Below, in pieces: positions 17,798-25,368 of a DNA stretch of 31,329 bases (positions are counted from its first letter, which is position 1; every line of letters starts with the position of its first letter). The notes under the pieces are model-generated. The model saw only the letters and a program-made list of their open reading frames with translations, made no database searches and was not told the origin of the DNA. Source of the DNA: Bacteroidales bacterium UBA1173. GTDB lineage: Bacteria; Bacteroidota; Bacteroidia; Bacteroidales; F082. The position numbers and the translations under genes are program-made. Where the stretch lies: contig DBYZ01000014.1 in the NCBI GenBank assembly GCA_002311655.1, positions 258,031 through 289,359 of the forward strand, in the 5' to 3' direction.

Positions 17798-17801
17798 AAT
17801 T

Positions 17802-17872
17802 ATGCAAATTTAATCAAGCTACAAAAGTACGAAAAATATTAATAGGAGCGGGAAATTATTTTAAATTTGCAT
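17802..17872. promoter_or_regulatory. Divergent promoter region with mirror-image -7 boxes
   Basis: ATGCAAATTTAA (17802-17813) and TTAAATTTGCAT (17861-17872) are a perfect 12-bp inverted repeat. Each contains TAAATTTG, a Bacteroidota -7 box, reading away from the other. Each box ends exactly 7 nt from the ATG of its gene, the T9SS protein on the minus strand and hemW on the plus strand. No convincing -33 TTTG is seen for either. Confidence 0.55.
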
Positions 17873-17876
17873 CGTC

Positions 17877-18986
17877 ATGGCAGGCATTTACATCCATATT
17901 CCGTTTTGCAAGTCGAAATGTGCTTACTGCAACTTCTTCTCGGTGGTTTCCGAGAAGCAACGTGTTGATTTTCTTGAGGCTTTGAAACGAGAAGCGATGG
18001 CGAGGAAGGATTATTTGGGTGGAGAGGAAATCCGGACAATTTATTTTGGTGGAGGAACCCCGTCGCTGCTGGAATCTTCAGAAATTGATAAGATTTTGGG
18101 CGTTTTATCTAAATATTATACGATTATTGAAAATCCTGAAATCACTCTTGAAGCAAACCCTGACACCGTTTCAAAAGAGTCGCTTTTGGAGTATAATAAA
18201 TTAGGAATCAATAGGTTAAGCATCGGGATACAGAGTTTTTTCGATGACGATTTGCAGTATTTGAGCAGGAAGCACGACTCGAAACATGCCATGCAGGTTT
18301 TGGAGTGGGCGAAAGAAGTTGGTTTTCAAGAAGTTACACTTGATTTGATTTATGGAATCCCGACTCTGACAGACGAAAAATGGCGTAGGAATTTGGAGAT
18401 TTTCTTTTCGACAGGCTTCAACCATCTTTCGGCTTATGCCTTGACTGTTGAGGAGAAGACCGCGCTTGGTCAGCGTATTAATAAAGGTGTCGCGGCTCCT
18501 GTTGATGAGGATGCCATGCTTAGACAGTATGATATTTTGGTTGAAATGACTGAAAATCAAGGCTTTGAACATTATGAGATAAGCAATTTCGCTCGTCCGG
18601 GTCATTATTCGAAGCACAACACCATTTACTGGAAAGGGGAGAAATATCTCGGTCTCGGACCTTCGGCACATTCTTTTGACGGTGTCTCGAGGCAGTGGAA
18701 TGTCGCAAGTGTGAAGGATTATTGCGAGAACTATTCCTTTGAAAGAGAAGAACTTACGCTTTATGACAGATATAATGAGTATATCATGACCTCGCTTCGC
18801 ACTATGTGGGGAGTCGATTTGGAATATATAAGAGCCAATTTTGGAGAAATATATGCCGAAAGGTTTAAAAATCAGACCAAAAGCCATCTTTTAAGTGGAA
18901 AAATGTATCAAAAAGGCGAAAAATTTATCCTAAATGACAATGGAATGCTTTTCGCCGACGGCATCGCAGCTGAGATGTTTTTTTAA
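17877..18986 (+). CDS. hemW: Radical SAM heme chaperone HemW
   Basis: HemW is a cytoplasmic radical SAM protein that binds heme and is thought to hand it to target proteins. It was long confused with the oxygen-independent coproporphyrinogen oxidase HemN. The N-terminus YIHIPFCKSKCAYCNF carries Cys11, Cys15 and Cys18 for the 4Fe-4S cluster. The residue after the third Cys is Asn, then Phe, as in HemW (HemN has CGC). YFGGGTPSLL, EANPDT and LSIGIQSFFDDDLQYLSRKHD follow as in the family, and the C-terminal HemW domain includes HYEISNFARPGHYSKHNTIYW and LGLGPSAHSF. At 369 residues the length is normal. It is transcribed away from the T9SS gene and has its own -7 box. Confidence 0.95.
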   Translation: MAGIYIHIPFCKSKCAYCNFFSVVSEKQRVDFLEALKREAMARKDYLGGEEIRTIYFGGGTPSLLESSEIDKILGVLSKYYTIIENPEITLEANPDTVSKESLLEYNKLGINRLSIGIQSFFDDDLQYLSRKHDSKHAMQVLEWAKEVGFQEVTLDLIYGIPTLTDEKWRRNLEIFFSTGFNHLSAYALTVEEKTALGQRINKGVAAPVDEDAMLRQYDILVEMTENQGFEHYEISNFARPGHYSKHNTIYWKGEKYLGLGPSAHSFDGVSRQWNVASVKDYCENYSFEREELTLYDRYNEYIMTSLRTMWGVDLEYIRANFGEIYAERFKNQTKSHLLSGKMYQKGEKFILNDNGMLFADGIAAEMFF

Positions 18987-19036
18987 CATTTTATGCTGAA
19001 AATCGCATTAAATCTAAATGATTTTTAAGAAAAAAC

Positions 19037-19070
19037 TTTGCACATCATTCAAAAATTTTGTATAATTTTG
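19037..19070 (+). promoter_or_regulatory. Promoter for the DUF5618 gene and helicase
   Basis: TTTG (19037-19040) is followed after 22 nt by TAATTTTG (19063-19070). An overlapping TA two bases earlier gives a spacing of 20. The DUF5618 ATG is at 19109, giving a leader of about 30 nt. Confidence 0.6.
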
Positions 19071-19108
19071 CCGAGTTAACATTGATAAACAGAATTAAAA
19101 AGAAAAAT

Positions 19109-19507
19109 ATGAAACGTAAAGATCCAATAGCAGAGGCGAGGCGTTATGTTGAGAATGCCAAGGAGACATTGAAAGATAGAGGAGAACTGGATGTTGAAAC
19201 ACGTCTTTATCAGGACGAAAAATATGTGCGGGCAGCCGGAAATTATCTCTGGCTCGGAGTGTTACAGGCTCTTGATGCGGTGTTTCATGTCCGTGAAGAC
19301 CGTCGTACCAGAGTCGATATCAAAGCGTATCTCGAAGCTATCGGAAAACGAGACCGAAAGTTGTTGGATTATGTAAATACTGGCTATGATATTATGCATC
19401 TGTACATGAATTATGATGGAAATCCATCAAAAGATTTATGTGATTCTGGATTCAGACTTGCTAATAATATCATTGACCGTTGTGAGACTATGATGCCAAA
19501 GAGTTGA
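19109..19507 (+). CDS. DUF5618 family small helical protein
   Basis: I start this at ATG 19109 (MKRKDPIAEARRYVENAK), giving 132 residues. The longer in-frame version would start inside the promoter. The sequence is all-helical with conserved-looking segments DEKYVRAAGNYLWLGVLQALDAVF, VDIKAYLEAIGKRDRKLLDYVNTGYDIMH and LYMNYDGNPSKDLCDSGF, matching the DUF5618 family of Bacteroidota as I know it. No function is established. The fold suggests a HEPN-like or four-helix bundle, but I see no catalytic RxxxxH motif. It is 18 nt upstream of the PIF1-like helicase, and the pair is probably one transcript. Confidence 0.8.
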   Translation: MKRKDPIAEARRYVENAKETLKDRGELDVETRLYQDEKYVRAAGNYLWLGVLQALDAVFHVREDRRTRVDIKAYLEAIGKRDRKLLDYVNTGYDIMHLYMNYDGNPSKDLCDSGFRLANNIIDRCETMMPKS

Positions 19508-19525
19508 TATTTATATCATATTGGT

Positions 19526-21955
19526 ATGCAGACGCAGAAAATCGAGAACGCGAAGTTGGAGATGGTCGACAAGTTCGTCCGTGACACCAACATGAACATC
19601 TTCCTGACCGGAAAAGCCGGTACGGGCAAGACGACGTTTCTGCGCGGTCTGGCTGAGAATCCGACGAAAAGGATGGTGATTCTGGCGCCGACTGGCGTCG
19701 CTGCTATCAATGCGGGCGGTCAGACCATACATTCGTTCTTCCAGTTGGAATTCGGACCTCAGTTGCCGAATAATAACGTTTTGCAATATCAAAAATTCTC
19801 GGCGGTGAAACTGAAAATCATCCGCTCGCTGGAACTCCTTGTTATCGACGAGATTTCGATGGTGCGCGCCGATTTGCTGGATGCCGTCGATGCTGTTTTG
19901 AGGCGTGTGCGTCGTAATGAGAAACCGTTCGGAGGTCTTCAGGTGCTTATGATTGGCGACATCCATCAACTTGCGCCGGTGGCAAAAGAAGAGGAATGGG
20001 CGTTGCTGCAGGATTATTATAAATCGGTGTATTTCTTTGATAGTCATGTGCTTACGACGACACCGTATTGCTGCATCGAGCTGGAGCATATCTACCGCCA
20101 AGAGGATAGGCAGTTTATCGACATATTAAATAAGGTGCGCAACAACTGCCTCGATGCCGAGAGTCTGAAAGTCCTTAACAGTCACTGTCATCCTGATTTT
20201 GAACCTGAGGAAGATGCCGGTTACATCACTTTGATGACGCATAACCGTCAGGTGGATGAGATAAATGAAAGTAAACTTAACGCATTGAAAACCAAACCGT
20301 TGAAGTTTACTGCAAAGATTTTTGGCAACTTCCCGGAGTCGTCGTATCCGACAAAGTTTGAGCTTGAGCTGAAGATAGGGGCGCAGGTGATGTTTGTGAA
20401 AAACGACCCGTTGCCGGAGAAGCAGTATTTCAACGGAAAAATCGGGCGTATCGTGAGCTATGACGAGGAAAGCGGACTTGAGGTGCGGTGCGGTGACGAG
20501 GTGATTGAGGTGAAGCCGGTGACATGGTCGAATTTCGAATACAGAATCAACGAGGAGACCAAGGAAATTGAGGAAAAGGAAGTCGGCAACTTCACGCAGA
20601 TTCCGTTGAAACTCGCATGGGCGATAACCATTCACAAGAGTCAGGGACTGACATTCGACAAGCTGATTCTTGATGCGAGTCTGGCATTCGCACACGGTCA
20701 GGTTTACGTGGCGTTGAGTCGCTGCACATCGTTGGAAGGACTTGTACTGAAAGCCAAACTGTCGCAAAGTGGCTTGTTTAACGACTTGACAATCAATAAG
20801 TTCGTGGCGGAATTGCCTTCGAGGGAGCCGACAGAGGAGCAATATGAATACAATAAGAAACTATATGCCTCGCAGATACTTTTTGAACTCATTGATTTTC
20901 ATGATATTGAGAGTGATTTGAACGGTATCAGGAAGGTTGTCTTTGCAAACAAAGGCAGTTTTGAAGCAGTCGTCAGTGAAAAAGTCACACTGAAAGGGCA
21001 GAAGTTTCATGAGGAAGTGGTGGAGGTGTCGGAGAGATTCAAGCGTCAGATTGGAGGAATTCTGAAAGATAACTTCCAGATTGACAATAACTTACAGCTT
21101 CAAGAAAGAGTGAAGAAAGGCTGCTCGTATTTCTTGGACAAGCTGTCGGATCTGGATGAGATTGCGAGTTTGCCGTTTGAGACCGACAACAAAGCCGTCA
21201 ACGACCAGATAAAGAAGGAGTTGGATGCTTTCAATACCGATTTCTTTGTTAAAAAAGCATGTTTGGAATGTTGTCTGGGCGGCTTCGAGATGAAAAAGTA
21301 TCTTGCCACAAAGAACAAGAAAATCGTTGAGGCTGAGGAACTTAATAAATCTAAGAAAGCTAAGTTGTCGAGGAAACAGCTGTCGAAAGATGACAACAAA
21401 CTCTTCAAGGCATTGGTGGCGTGGCGCGAGCAAGTGGCTGACGCTATGGAGGTTGCGGAGACAAAAGTCATCCCTACTACAACCTTGACTGCTATCGCTG
21501 AGAAGAAGCCGACAACTGTGAAAGAACTAAAGTCGCTGTCGAAGATCGGAGCGACACGATTGCAGCGTTTTGGAGCCGATATTTTGAATATTGTGCTTGA
21601 GCATCAAGGGTTTAAGAAACAAGAGTTCGACGATGAGGAGTCGAAAGAGGAGCTTGAACTTGGTGCCTCGGTGTCACGCACAAAAGAACTGATAGAGGAG
21701 GGGCTTTCGATAGATGAAATCGCTGAAAAACGAAACATGGCAAGGTCGACCATTGAGCAGCATGTGGCGGAGCTCGTGTTGAAAGGCTACGCCGACGCCA
21801 AAGATTTCATGAGCGAGGAACACTACGAAAACATCCTTGAATACTTCACCGAGACGCAGGATTCATCGCTTGGAGCTGCGAAAGACGTGCTTGGCGAGGA
21901 GTACTCGTGGGGAGAACTACGTATTGTACTTAATGAAATGAGAAAGAATATATAG
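19526..21955 (+). CDS. PIF1-family SF1 helicase with HRDC-like and helix-turn-helix C-terminus
   Basis: This is an 809-residue ATP-dependent DNA helicase of the PIF1/RecD superfamily. Motif I is GKAGTGKTTF (29-38), Ia is ILAPTGVAAINAGGQTIHSFF, the Walker B is LLVIDEISMVRADLL (DEIS at 108-111), motif III is MIGDIHQLAPV, and the C-terminal motifs are AWAITIHKSQGLTFDK and GQVYVALSRCTSLEGLVL. Beyond the motor, FKALVAWREQVADAMEV to LQRFGADILNIV (about 630-695) looks like an HRDC domain. TKELIEEGLSIDEIAEKRNMARSTIEQHVAEL (about 705-740) is the helix-turn-helix often found at the end of Bacteroidota homologues. It likely works in DNA repair or replication, possibly on G-quadruplex or forked DNA. The TAG stop overlaps the first base pairs of the repeat at 21954. 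Confidence 0.9.
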   Translation: MQTQKIENAKLEMVDKFVRDTNMNIFLTGKAGTGKTTFLRGLAENPTKRMVILAPTGVAAINAGGQTIHSFFQLEFGPQLPNNNVLQYQKFSAVKLKIIRSLELLVIDEISMVRADLLDAVDAVLRRVRRNEKPFGGLQVLMIGDIHQLAPVAKEEEWALLQDYYKSVYFFDSHVLTTTPYCCIELEHIYRQEDRQFIDILNKVRNNCLDAESLKVLNSHCHPDFEPEEDAGYITLMTHNRQVDEINESKLNALKTKPLKFTAKIFGNFPESSYPTKFELELKIGAQVMFVKNDPLPEKQYFNGKIGRIVSYDEESGLEVRCGDEVIEVKPVTWSNFEYRINEETKEIEEKEVGNFTQIPLKLAWAITIHKSQGLTFDKLILDASLAFAHGQVYVALSRCTSLEGLVLKAKLSQSGLFNDLTINKFVAELPSREPTEEQYEYNKKLYASQILFELIDFHDIESDLNGIRKVVFANKGSFEAVVSEKVTLKGQKFHEEVVEVSERFKRQIGGILKDNFQIDNNLQLQERVKKGCSYFLDKLSDLDEIASLPFETDNKAVNDQIKKELDAFNTDFFVKKACLECCLGGFEMKKYLATKNKKIVEAEELNKSKKAKLSRKQLSKDDNKLFKALVAWREQVADAMEVAETKVIPTTTLTAIAEKKPTTVKELKSLSKIGATRLQRFGADILNIVLEHQGFKKQEFDDEESKEELELGASVSRTKELIEEGLSIDEIAEKRNMARSTIEQHVAELVLKGYADAKDFMSEEHYENILEYFTETQDSSLGAAKDVLGEEYSWGELRIVLNEMRKNI

Positions 21956-22025
21956 TTTGAAGTTTGAAGTGTGGAGTTTGGAGTTAATAATTAACTTCAC
22001 ACTTCAAACTCAAAACTTCAAACTA
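21954..22025. repeat. GAAGTTT-type inverted repeat at the convergent helicase/sirtuin 3' ends
   Basis: The left arm (from AGTTTGAAGTTTGAAGTG) and the right arm (ending CACACTTCAAACTCAAAACTTCAAACT) are imperfect inverted copies around TTAATAATTAA. The AG of the helicase TAG stop is the first base pair of the repeat. On the other side the sirtuin's last Val codon and TGA stop are made from the repeat (GTTTGA). It probably works as a bidirectional terminator between convergent genes, which is an inference. Confidence 0.8.
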
Positions 22026-22713
22026 ATAAATGTAGGAGTTCCTTCATTCCTTCACCTGCACCTTTTTTAATATGTGTTATCGGGCGGCGTGTGTTGATGT
22101 TAACGTCTTTAGGGTCAATGAGATAGACATCTGCATTGGATGGAACGTAGTAGAGTAGGCTTGCGGCCGGATACACGTTCATGGAGGTGCCGATGATTAC
22201 AAAGATATCGGCTTTCTCAACGTAATTCACTGCTGTCTCGATTTCCGGAACTGCCTCGCCGAACCACACGATAAATGGCCTTAATTGGCTGCCGTCGCCG
22301 GCTTTGTCGCCCATTTTCACTTCGAATTCCTCAGGCTTCAGCTCGCGTATGTAGCGAGGGTCGTTGGGGTTGTAGCTGGAGCACACTTTCGTAAGCTCGC
22401 CATGGAGATGGATGATATGGTGGCTGCCGGCTCTTTCGTGAAGATTGTCGACGTTTTGAGTCACCACGGTGACATCGAAATATTTCTCGAGCTCGGCGCA
22501 GAGGATGTGGCCCTGGTTAGGTTCCACTTCGAGCAGCTGTTTGCGGCGCTCGTTGTAGAAGTTGATAACTAATTCAGGATTCGCTTCATAGCCCTCGATT
22601 GAGGCGACCTGCATGACAGGATATTTGTCCCATAGTCCGCCAGCGTCTCTGAATGTTGAGATTCCTGATTCGGCGCTGATGCCAGCTCCAGAGAGAATTA
22701 CGAGTTTTTTCAT
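22018..22713 (-). CDS. cobB: Sir2-family NAD-dependent protein deacylase
   Basis: Sirtuins remove acyl groups from lysines using NAD+. The 231-residue protein has GAGISAESGISTFRDAGGLW (10-28), QNVDNLHERAG (86-96), the catalytic His104 in HLHGEL and the late GTSMNVYPAASLLYYVP. Tyr53 and Arg56 in FYNERR form the YxxR pair that in class III sirtuins (SIRT5, E. coli CobB) accepts succinyl and malonyl lysine, so desuccinylase activity is expected. After HGEL only one Cys (CSSY) is left of the usual four-Cys zinc site, and no other Cys is seen in the small domain; zinc-less sirtuins of this kind are known. The start is 1 nt past the pth stop, so the two are cotranscribed. Confidence 0.9.
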   Translation of the reverse strand: MKKLVILSGAGISAESGISTFRDAGGLWDKYPVMQVASIEGYEANPELVINFYNERRKQLLEVEPNQGHILCAELEKYFDVTVVTQNVDNLHERAGSHHIIHLHGELTKVCSSYNPNDPRYIRELKPEEFEVKMGDKAGDGSQLRPFIVWFGEAVPEIETAVNYVEKADIFVIIGTSMNVYPAASLLYYVPSNADVYLIDPKDVNINTRRPITHIKKGAGEGMKELLHLLV

Positions 22714-22714
22714 G

Positions 22715-23278
22715 TTATTTGTTATTATACTGATTCATTGTCAAATCCGGTCCTATTGCGACGAAGCTCTTTACAAATTCTACAGCGACGTCGAGACGGG
22801 GCTGTATCTCGTCGATTTCCGACTGTTTCCATGCGCCGATGACGAAGTCGACTTGTTTTCCTTTTGCGAAGTCGTTGCCGATGCCGAAGCGCAGGCGGCA
22901 GAAGTCGCTGCTTCCGAGTGACTCGATGATGTTTTTCAAGCCGTTATGACCTCCGTCGCTGCCTTTTTTGCGCATGCGGAGCGTTCCGACGGGCAAGGCT
23001 AGGTCGTCGCATACCACCAAAATATTCTCGATAGGTATTTTTTCCTGTGTCGCCCAGTATTTTACGGCTTTGCCGGAGAGGTTCATATATGTTGTGGGTT
23101 TTATCACAATCATCTGGCGGCCTTTGTATTTCATCTCCGACACCATTGCCAAACGGCTGGTGGTGAAGGTGCATTCGAGGTCTTTCGCCAGATGGTCGGC
23201 GACCATGAAACCGATGTTATGCCGTGTGTTGGCGTATTCGGCTCCGATATTTCCCAGACAAGCAATCAAGTATTTCAT
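22715..23278 (-). CDS. pth: Peptidyl-tRNA hydrolase
   Basis: Pth releases tRNA from peptidyl-tRNA dropped by stalled ribosomes. I start at ATG 23276-23278 (MKYLIACLGNIGAEY), because Pth proteins begin at this strand; the in-frame extension of nine residues is not part of the family. The catalytic His20 lies in NTRHNIGF, and TYMNLSGKAV, LVVCDDLALPVGTLRMRKKGSDGGHNGLKNI and LRFGIG follow in the standard order. The 187-residue length is usual. The family's GLGN is here CLGN. The upstream rplY unit ends in a terminator at 23293-23318, so pth and the sirtuin must have their own promoter or rely on readthrough; I see no clear promoter box in the short gap. Confidence 0.95.
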   Translation of the reverse strand: MKYLIACLGNIGAEYANTRHNIGFMVADHLAKDLECTFTTSRLAMVSEMKYKGRQMIVIKPTTYMNLSGKAVKYWATQEKIPIENILVVCDDLALPVGTLRMRKKGSDGGHNGLKNIIESLGSSDFCRLRFGIGNDFAKGKQVDFVIGAWKQSEIDEIQPRLDVAVEFVKSFVAIGPDLTMNQYNNK

Positions 23279-23292
23279 GCTGCAAAAATAAA

Positions 23293-23318
23293 AAAAAGCC
23301 TTCAAACGAAGGCTTTTT
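23293..23318 (-). terminator. Intrinsic terminator after rplY
   Basis: AAAAAGCCTTC and GAAGGCTTTTT form an 11-bp stem with an AAAC loop. On the minus strand it is followed by a run of T, so it ends the prs-rplY transcript. The A/T symmetry would allow function on both strands. Confidence 0.85.
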
Positions 23319-23343
23319 CCATATAAATTTATTAAAATTTACA

Positions 23344-23955
23344 TTATTTTGCTTCTGCTGCTGGAGCTGCCTCGGCTGCTGCCTCTTCAGTCTCTTCTTC
23401 AGCTGCTGCGTTACGTGGAGCTTTGACGTCGACCACGATGGTGTTCTCAGGAACGAGGACTGTCATCTTTTCGAGGTTGAGGTCTTTAACCTTAATTGCC
23501 TGGTTCATCTGAAGCTTTGTAACGTCGACGATGATGTTATCCGGAAGGTCGTTGACATAACCACGAACTTTCAATTTTGAAAGGTTCATGTTCATGCGGC
23601 CGCCACGCATAACGCCTGGGCAAGTACCCTGTGTGCGCACTGGAAGCATAACAGTGATTGGGTTGTCTTCGTTGACATCGAGGAAGTCTGCGTGAAGCAC
23701 TTCGTCAGTAATTGGATGATACTGAATGTCTTGAAGGATTGTGTGGTAAACTTTACCGTTGATTTCGAAATCGATAATCAATGTCTCAGGTGTGTAAAGA
23801 ATCTTCTTGAAGCTTCTTGAATCTGTTGCAAACTTCACCTGTTCGATGTTGTTACCGTAAATGACGCATGGTACGAGACCTTTTGCGCGCAATGCTTTAG
23901 CATCTTTTTTCCCTACGTTCTCGCGAAGAGAACCGCTCAATGATACTGAATTCAT
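23344..23955 (-). CDS. rplY: 50S ribosomal protein L25 / general stress protein Ctc
   Basis: This is the 5S-rRNA binding ribosomal protein of the long Ctc type. The N-terminal L25 domain (ENVGKKDAKALRAKGLVPCVIYGN to HPITDEVLHADFLDV) is followed by the beta C-terminal TL5 domain (ITVMLPVRTQGTCPGVMRGGRMNMNL to LVPENTIVVDV). A low-complexity acidic tail rich in Ala and Glu ends the protein, giving 203 residues as in other Bacteroidota. The gene starts 23 nt after prs ends, a pairing that is common in bacteria, and is closed by the terminator at 23293. Confidence 0.97.
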   Translation of the reverse strand: MNSVSLSGSLRENVGKKDAKALRAKGLVPCVIYGNNIEQVKFATDSRSFKKILYTPETLIIDFEINGKVYHTILQDIQYHPITDEVLHADFLDVNEDNPITVMLPVRTQGTCPGVMRGGRMNMNLSKLKVRGYVNDLPDNIIVDVTKLQMNQAIKVKDLNLEKMTVLVPENTIVVDVKAPRNAAAEEETEEAAAEAAPAAEAK

Positions 23956-23978
23956 TTTGTTTGATTTTAATTAGTTAT

Positions 23979-24917
23979 TTATTTTGTATTAAAGAATTCG
24001 CTGAGTGACTCGTAATTCTCCACTTTCTTGATGACCTCGGCGAAGAGTTCGGCTGTTGAGAGCACGTGGATCTTCTTGCTTGGGTTTGTCAACGGGATAG
24101 TGTCGGTTACGACCACTTCGTCGAATACTGAGTTATCGATTTTTTCCATTGCTGAGCCTGAGAAAATCGGGTGTGTCGCGAAGGCGCGGACGCTGCGGGC
24201 GCCGTTGTCTTTAAGCAGCTGGCCAGCTCTGGTGATTGTTCCTGCGGTGTCGATGATGTCGTCGAGGAGGATGACGTCGCGGTCTTTCACATCGCCGATG
24301 AGGAGCATTTTCTCTATCTCGTTCGGTTTCGAGCGCTGTTTGTGGCAGATGCAGAACACTGTGCCGAGCATCTTGGCGTATGACGAAGCACGACGTGTGC
24401 CGCCGGCGTCAGGTGATGCCATGATAGGATCTTTCAGGTTCAGGCTTTGAATATAAGGTACGAAAATCTTTGATGCGTAGAGGTTGTCGACCGGGATGTC
24501 GAAGAATCCCTGGATTTGGTCGGCGTGGATATCCATTGTGATGACGCGTGTCACGCCTGCTACCTGGAGGAGGTTGGCGACCAGTTTGGCGGCGATGCTG
24601 ATACGCGGGCGGTCTTTTCTATCCTGACGGGCGAATCCGAAGTAAGGGATGACGGCGATGATGCGGCGTGCTGAGGCGCGTTTTGCGGCGTCGACCATCA
24701 TGAGAAGTTCCATGAGGTTTTCTGTCGGCGGGAAGGTCGACTGGATTAAAAATACGTCTCTTCCGCGTAAATTTTCCTCAAAACTCGGCTGAAATTCGCC
24801 GTCTGAGAACACTGTTACGTTGCATGTTCCGAGTGGTTTGCCGTAAAATTCGGCAATTTTATCGGCCAGATAACGTGTGGCTCTGCCTGAAAAGATTGAT
24901 ACAATGGGCTCTTGCAT
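23979..24917 (-). CDS. prs: Ribose-phosphate pyrophosphokinase
   Basis: The enzyme makes PRPP from ribose 5-phosphate and ATP for nucleotide, His and Trp synthesis. The start is ATG 24915-24917 (MQEPIVSIFSGRATRYLADK), giving 312 residues, the family norm; the frame stays open upstream through the tRNA gene but that part is not coding. DVFLIQSTFPPTENLMELL, ARRIIAVIPYFGFARQDRKD, TMDIHADQIQGFFDIPVDNLY, SPDAGGTRRASSYA and the PRPP loop LLDDIIDTAGT are all present. The enzyme is homohexameric and cytoplasmic. It is cotranscribed with rplY from a promoter that shares its region with the divergent tRNA-Leu promoter. Confidence 0.97.
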   Translation of the reverse strand: MQEPIVSIFSGRATRYLADKIAEFYGKPLGTCNVTVFSDGEFQPSFEENLRGRDVFLIQSTFPPTENLMELLMMVDAAKRASARRIIAVIPYFGFARQDRKDRPRISIAAKLVANLLQVAGVTRVITMDIHADQIQGFFDIPVDNLYASKIFVPYIQSLNLKDPIMASPDAGGTRRASSYAKMLGTVFCICHKQRSKPNEIEKMLLIGDVKDRDVILLDDIIDTAGTITRAGQLLKDNGARSVRAFATHPIFSGSAMEKIDNSVFDEVVVTDTIPLTNPSKKIHVLSTAELFAEVIKKVENYESLSEFFNTK

Positions 24918-24944
24918 AGTTCTAAAATGTTTGATTAAATTTTT

Positions 24945-25006
24945 CGGGTGCAAAAATATGAAAAAAAATGTTGCGTGTAACAAAAAATGTATTAATTTTG
25001 CACCCG
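24945..25006. promoter_or_regulatory. Symmetrical divergent promoters for prs (minus) and tRNA-Leu (plus)
   Basis: For the tRNA, TTG (24971-24973) is followed after 19 nt by TAATTTTG (24993-25000), a near-consensus promoter. For prs, TATTTTTG on the minus strand (24950-24957) forms the -7 box, with a TTG about 22 nt upstream. The two -7 boxes lie in an 11-bp perfect inverted repeat, CGGGTGCAAAA (24945-24955) and TTTTGCACCCG (24996-25006). The centre (TTGCGTGTAACAA) is itself nearly symmetrical. Confidence 0.75.
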
Positions 25007-25033
25007 AAAAAAATAAGTTCTTTGAAGACGTGA

Positions 25034-25117
25034 GCCTAGGTGGCGGAATTGGTAGACGCGTCGGTCTCAAAAACCGATGAGGTAACACTCGTGCCGGTTC
25101 GATCCCGGCCCTGGGTA
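25034..25117 (+). tRNA. tRNA-Leu (anticodon CAA)
   Basis: This is a class II tRNA. Acceptor arms GCCTAGG (25034-25040) and CCTGGGT (25110-25116) pair with two G-U wobbles. The D-arm region is GGCGGAATTGGTAGACGC. The anticodon stem TCGGT/ACCGA encloses the loop CTCAAAA with anticodon CAA (Leu, UUG codons). A short variable arm (GAG/CTC) follows, and the T-arm GCCGG-TTCGATC-CCGGC is canonical. The 3' CCA is not encoded, as is common in Bacteroidota. A strong promoter lies upstream and a terminator 16 nt downstream. tRNA-Leu genes are frequent integration sites, and the region to the right has island-like content. Confidence 0.95.
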
Positions 25118-25132
25118 CAAAGAACAAAAGTT

Positions 25133-25169
25133 AATCCCTTGTAAATCAACGATTTGCAAGGGATTTTTT
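25133..25169 (+). terminator. Intrinsic terminator after tRNA-Leu
   Basis: AATCCCTTG (25133-25141) pairs with CAAGGGATT (25157-25165), and inside it AAATC pairs with GATTT, leaving a 3-nt loop. A run of six T follows at 25164-25169. Just beyond it, GGTGGGGCC is repeated at 25176 and 25187 with an 11-bp period. Confidence 0.9.
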
Positions 25170-25254
25170 ATTGGCGGTGGGGCCACGGTGGGGCCGAGAC
25201 GACAATAGCATGGGAAACCAAATGACGAGAAAACACTGGGGATTGGGAGAATGT

Positions 25255-25289
25255 AAAAAAATGGTGCAAATGTTGAAAACATCTGCACC
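25255..25289 (-). terminator. Intrinsic terminator of the DUF6266 array
   Basis: GGTGCA-A-ATGTT (25263-25274) pairs with AACAT-C-TGCACC (25278-25289) around a GAA loop. On the minus strand the stem is followed by a seven-T run (25255-25261). It lies 80 nt after the last DUF6266 stop. The rest of 25170-25368 shows no gene. Confidence 0.85.
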
Positions 25290-25368
25290 AAAACCCAAAA
25301 TATTGCTAGCTTATGTCGTCTAGCTGATTGCAAAAATACAAAATTTATGAATAAGCATAGTGTATTTT

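Noticed and set aside
18216..18887. 223-codon minus-strand frame opposite hemW.
   Set aside because: HemW motifs are intact on the plus strand; the opposite frame has no family features.
24918..25127. 70-codon upstream extension of prs.
   Set aside because: It runs through the tRNA and the divergent promoters; Prs proteins begin at MQEPIVSIF as found at 24917.
25067..25333. Minus-strand frame of 88 codons overlapping tRNA-Leu and its terminator.
   Set aside because: It reads through the tRNA and two terminators with no recognisable domain.
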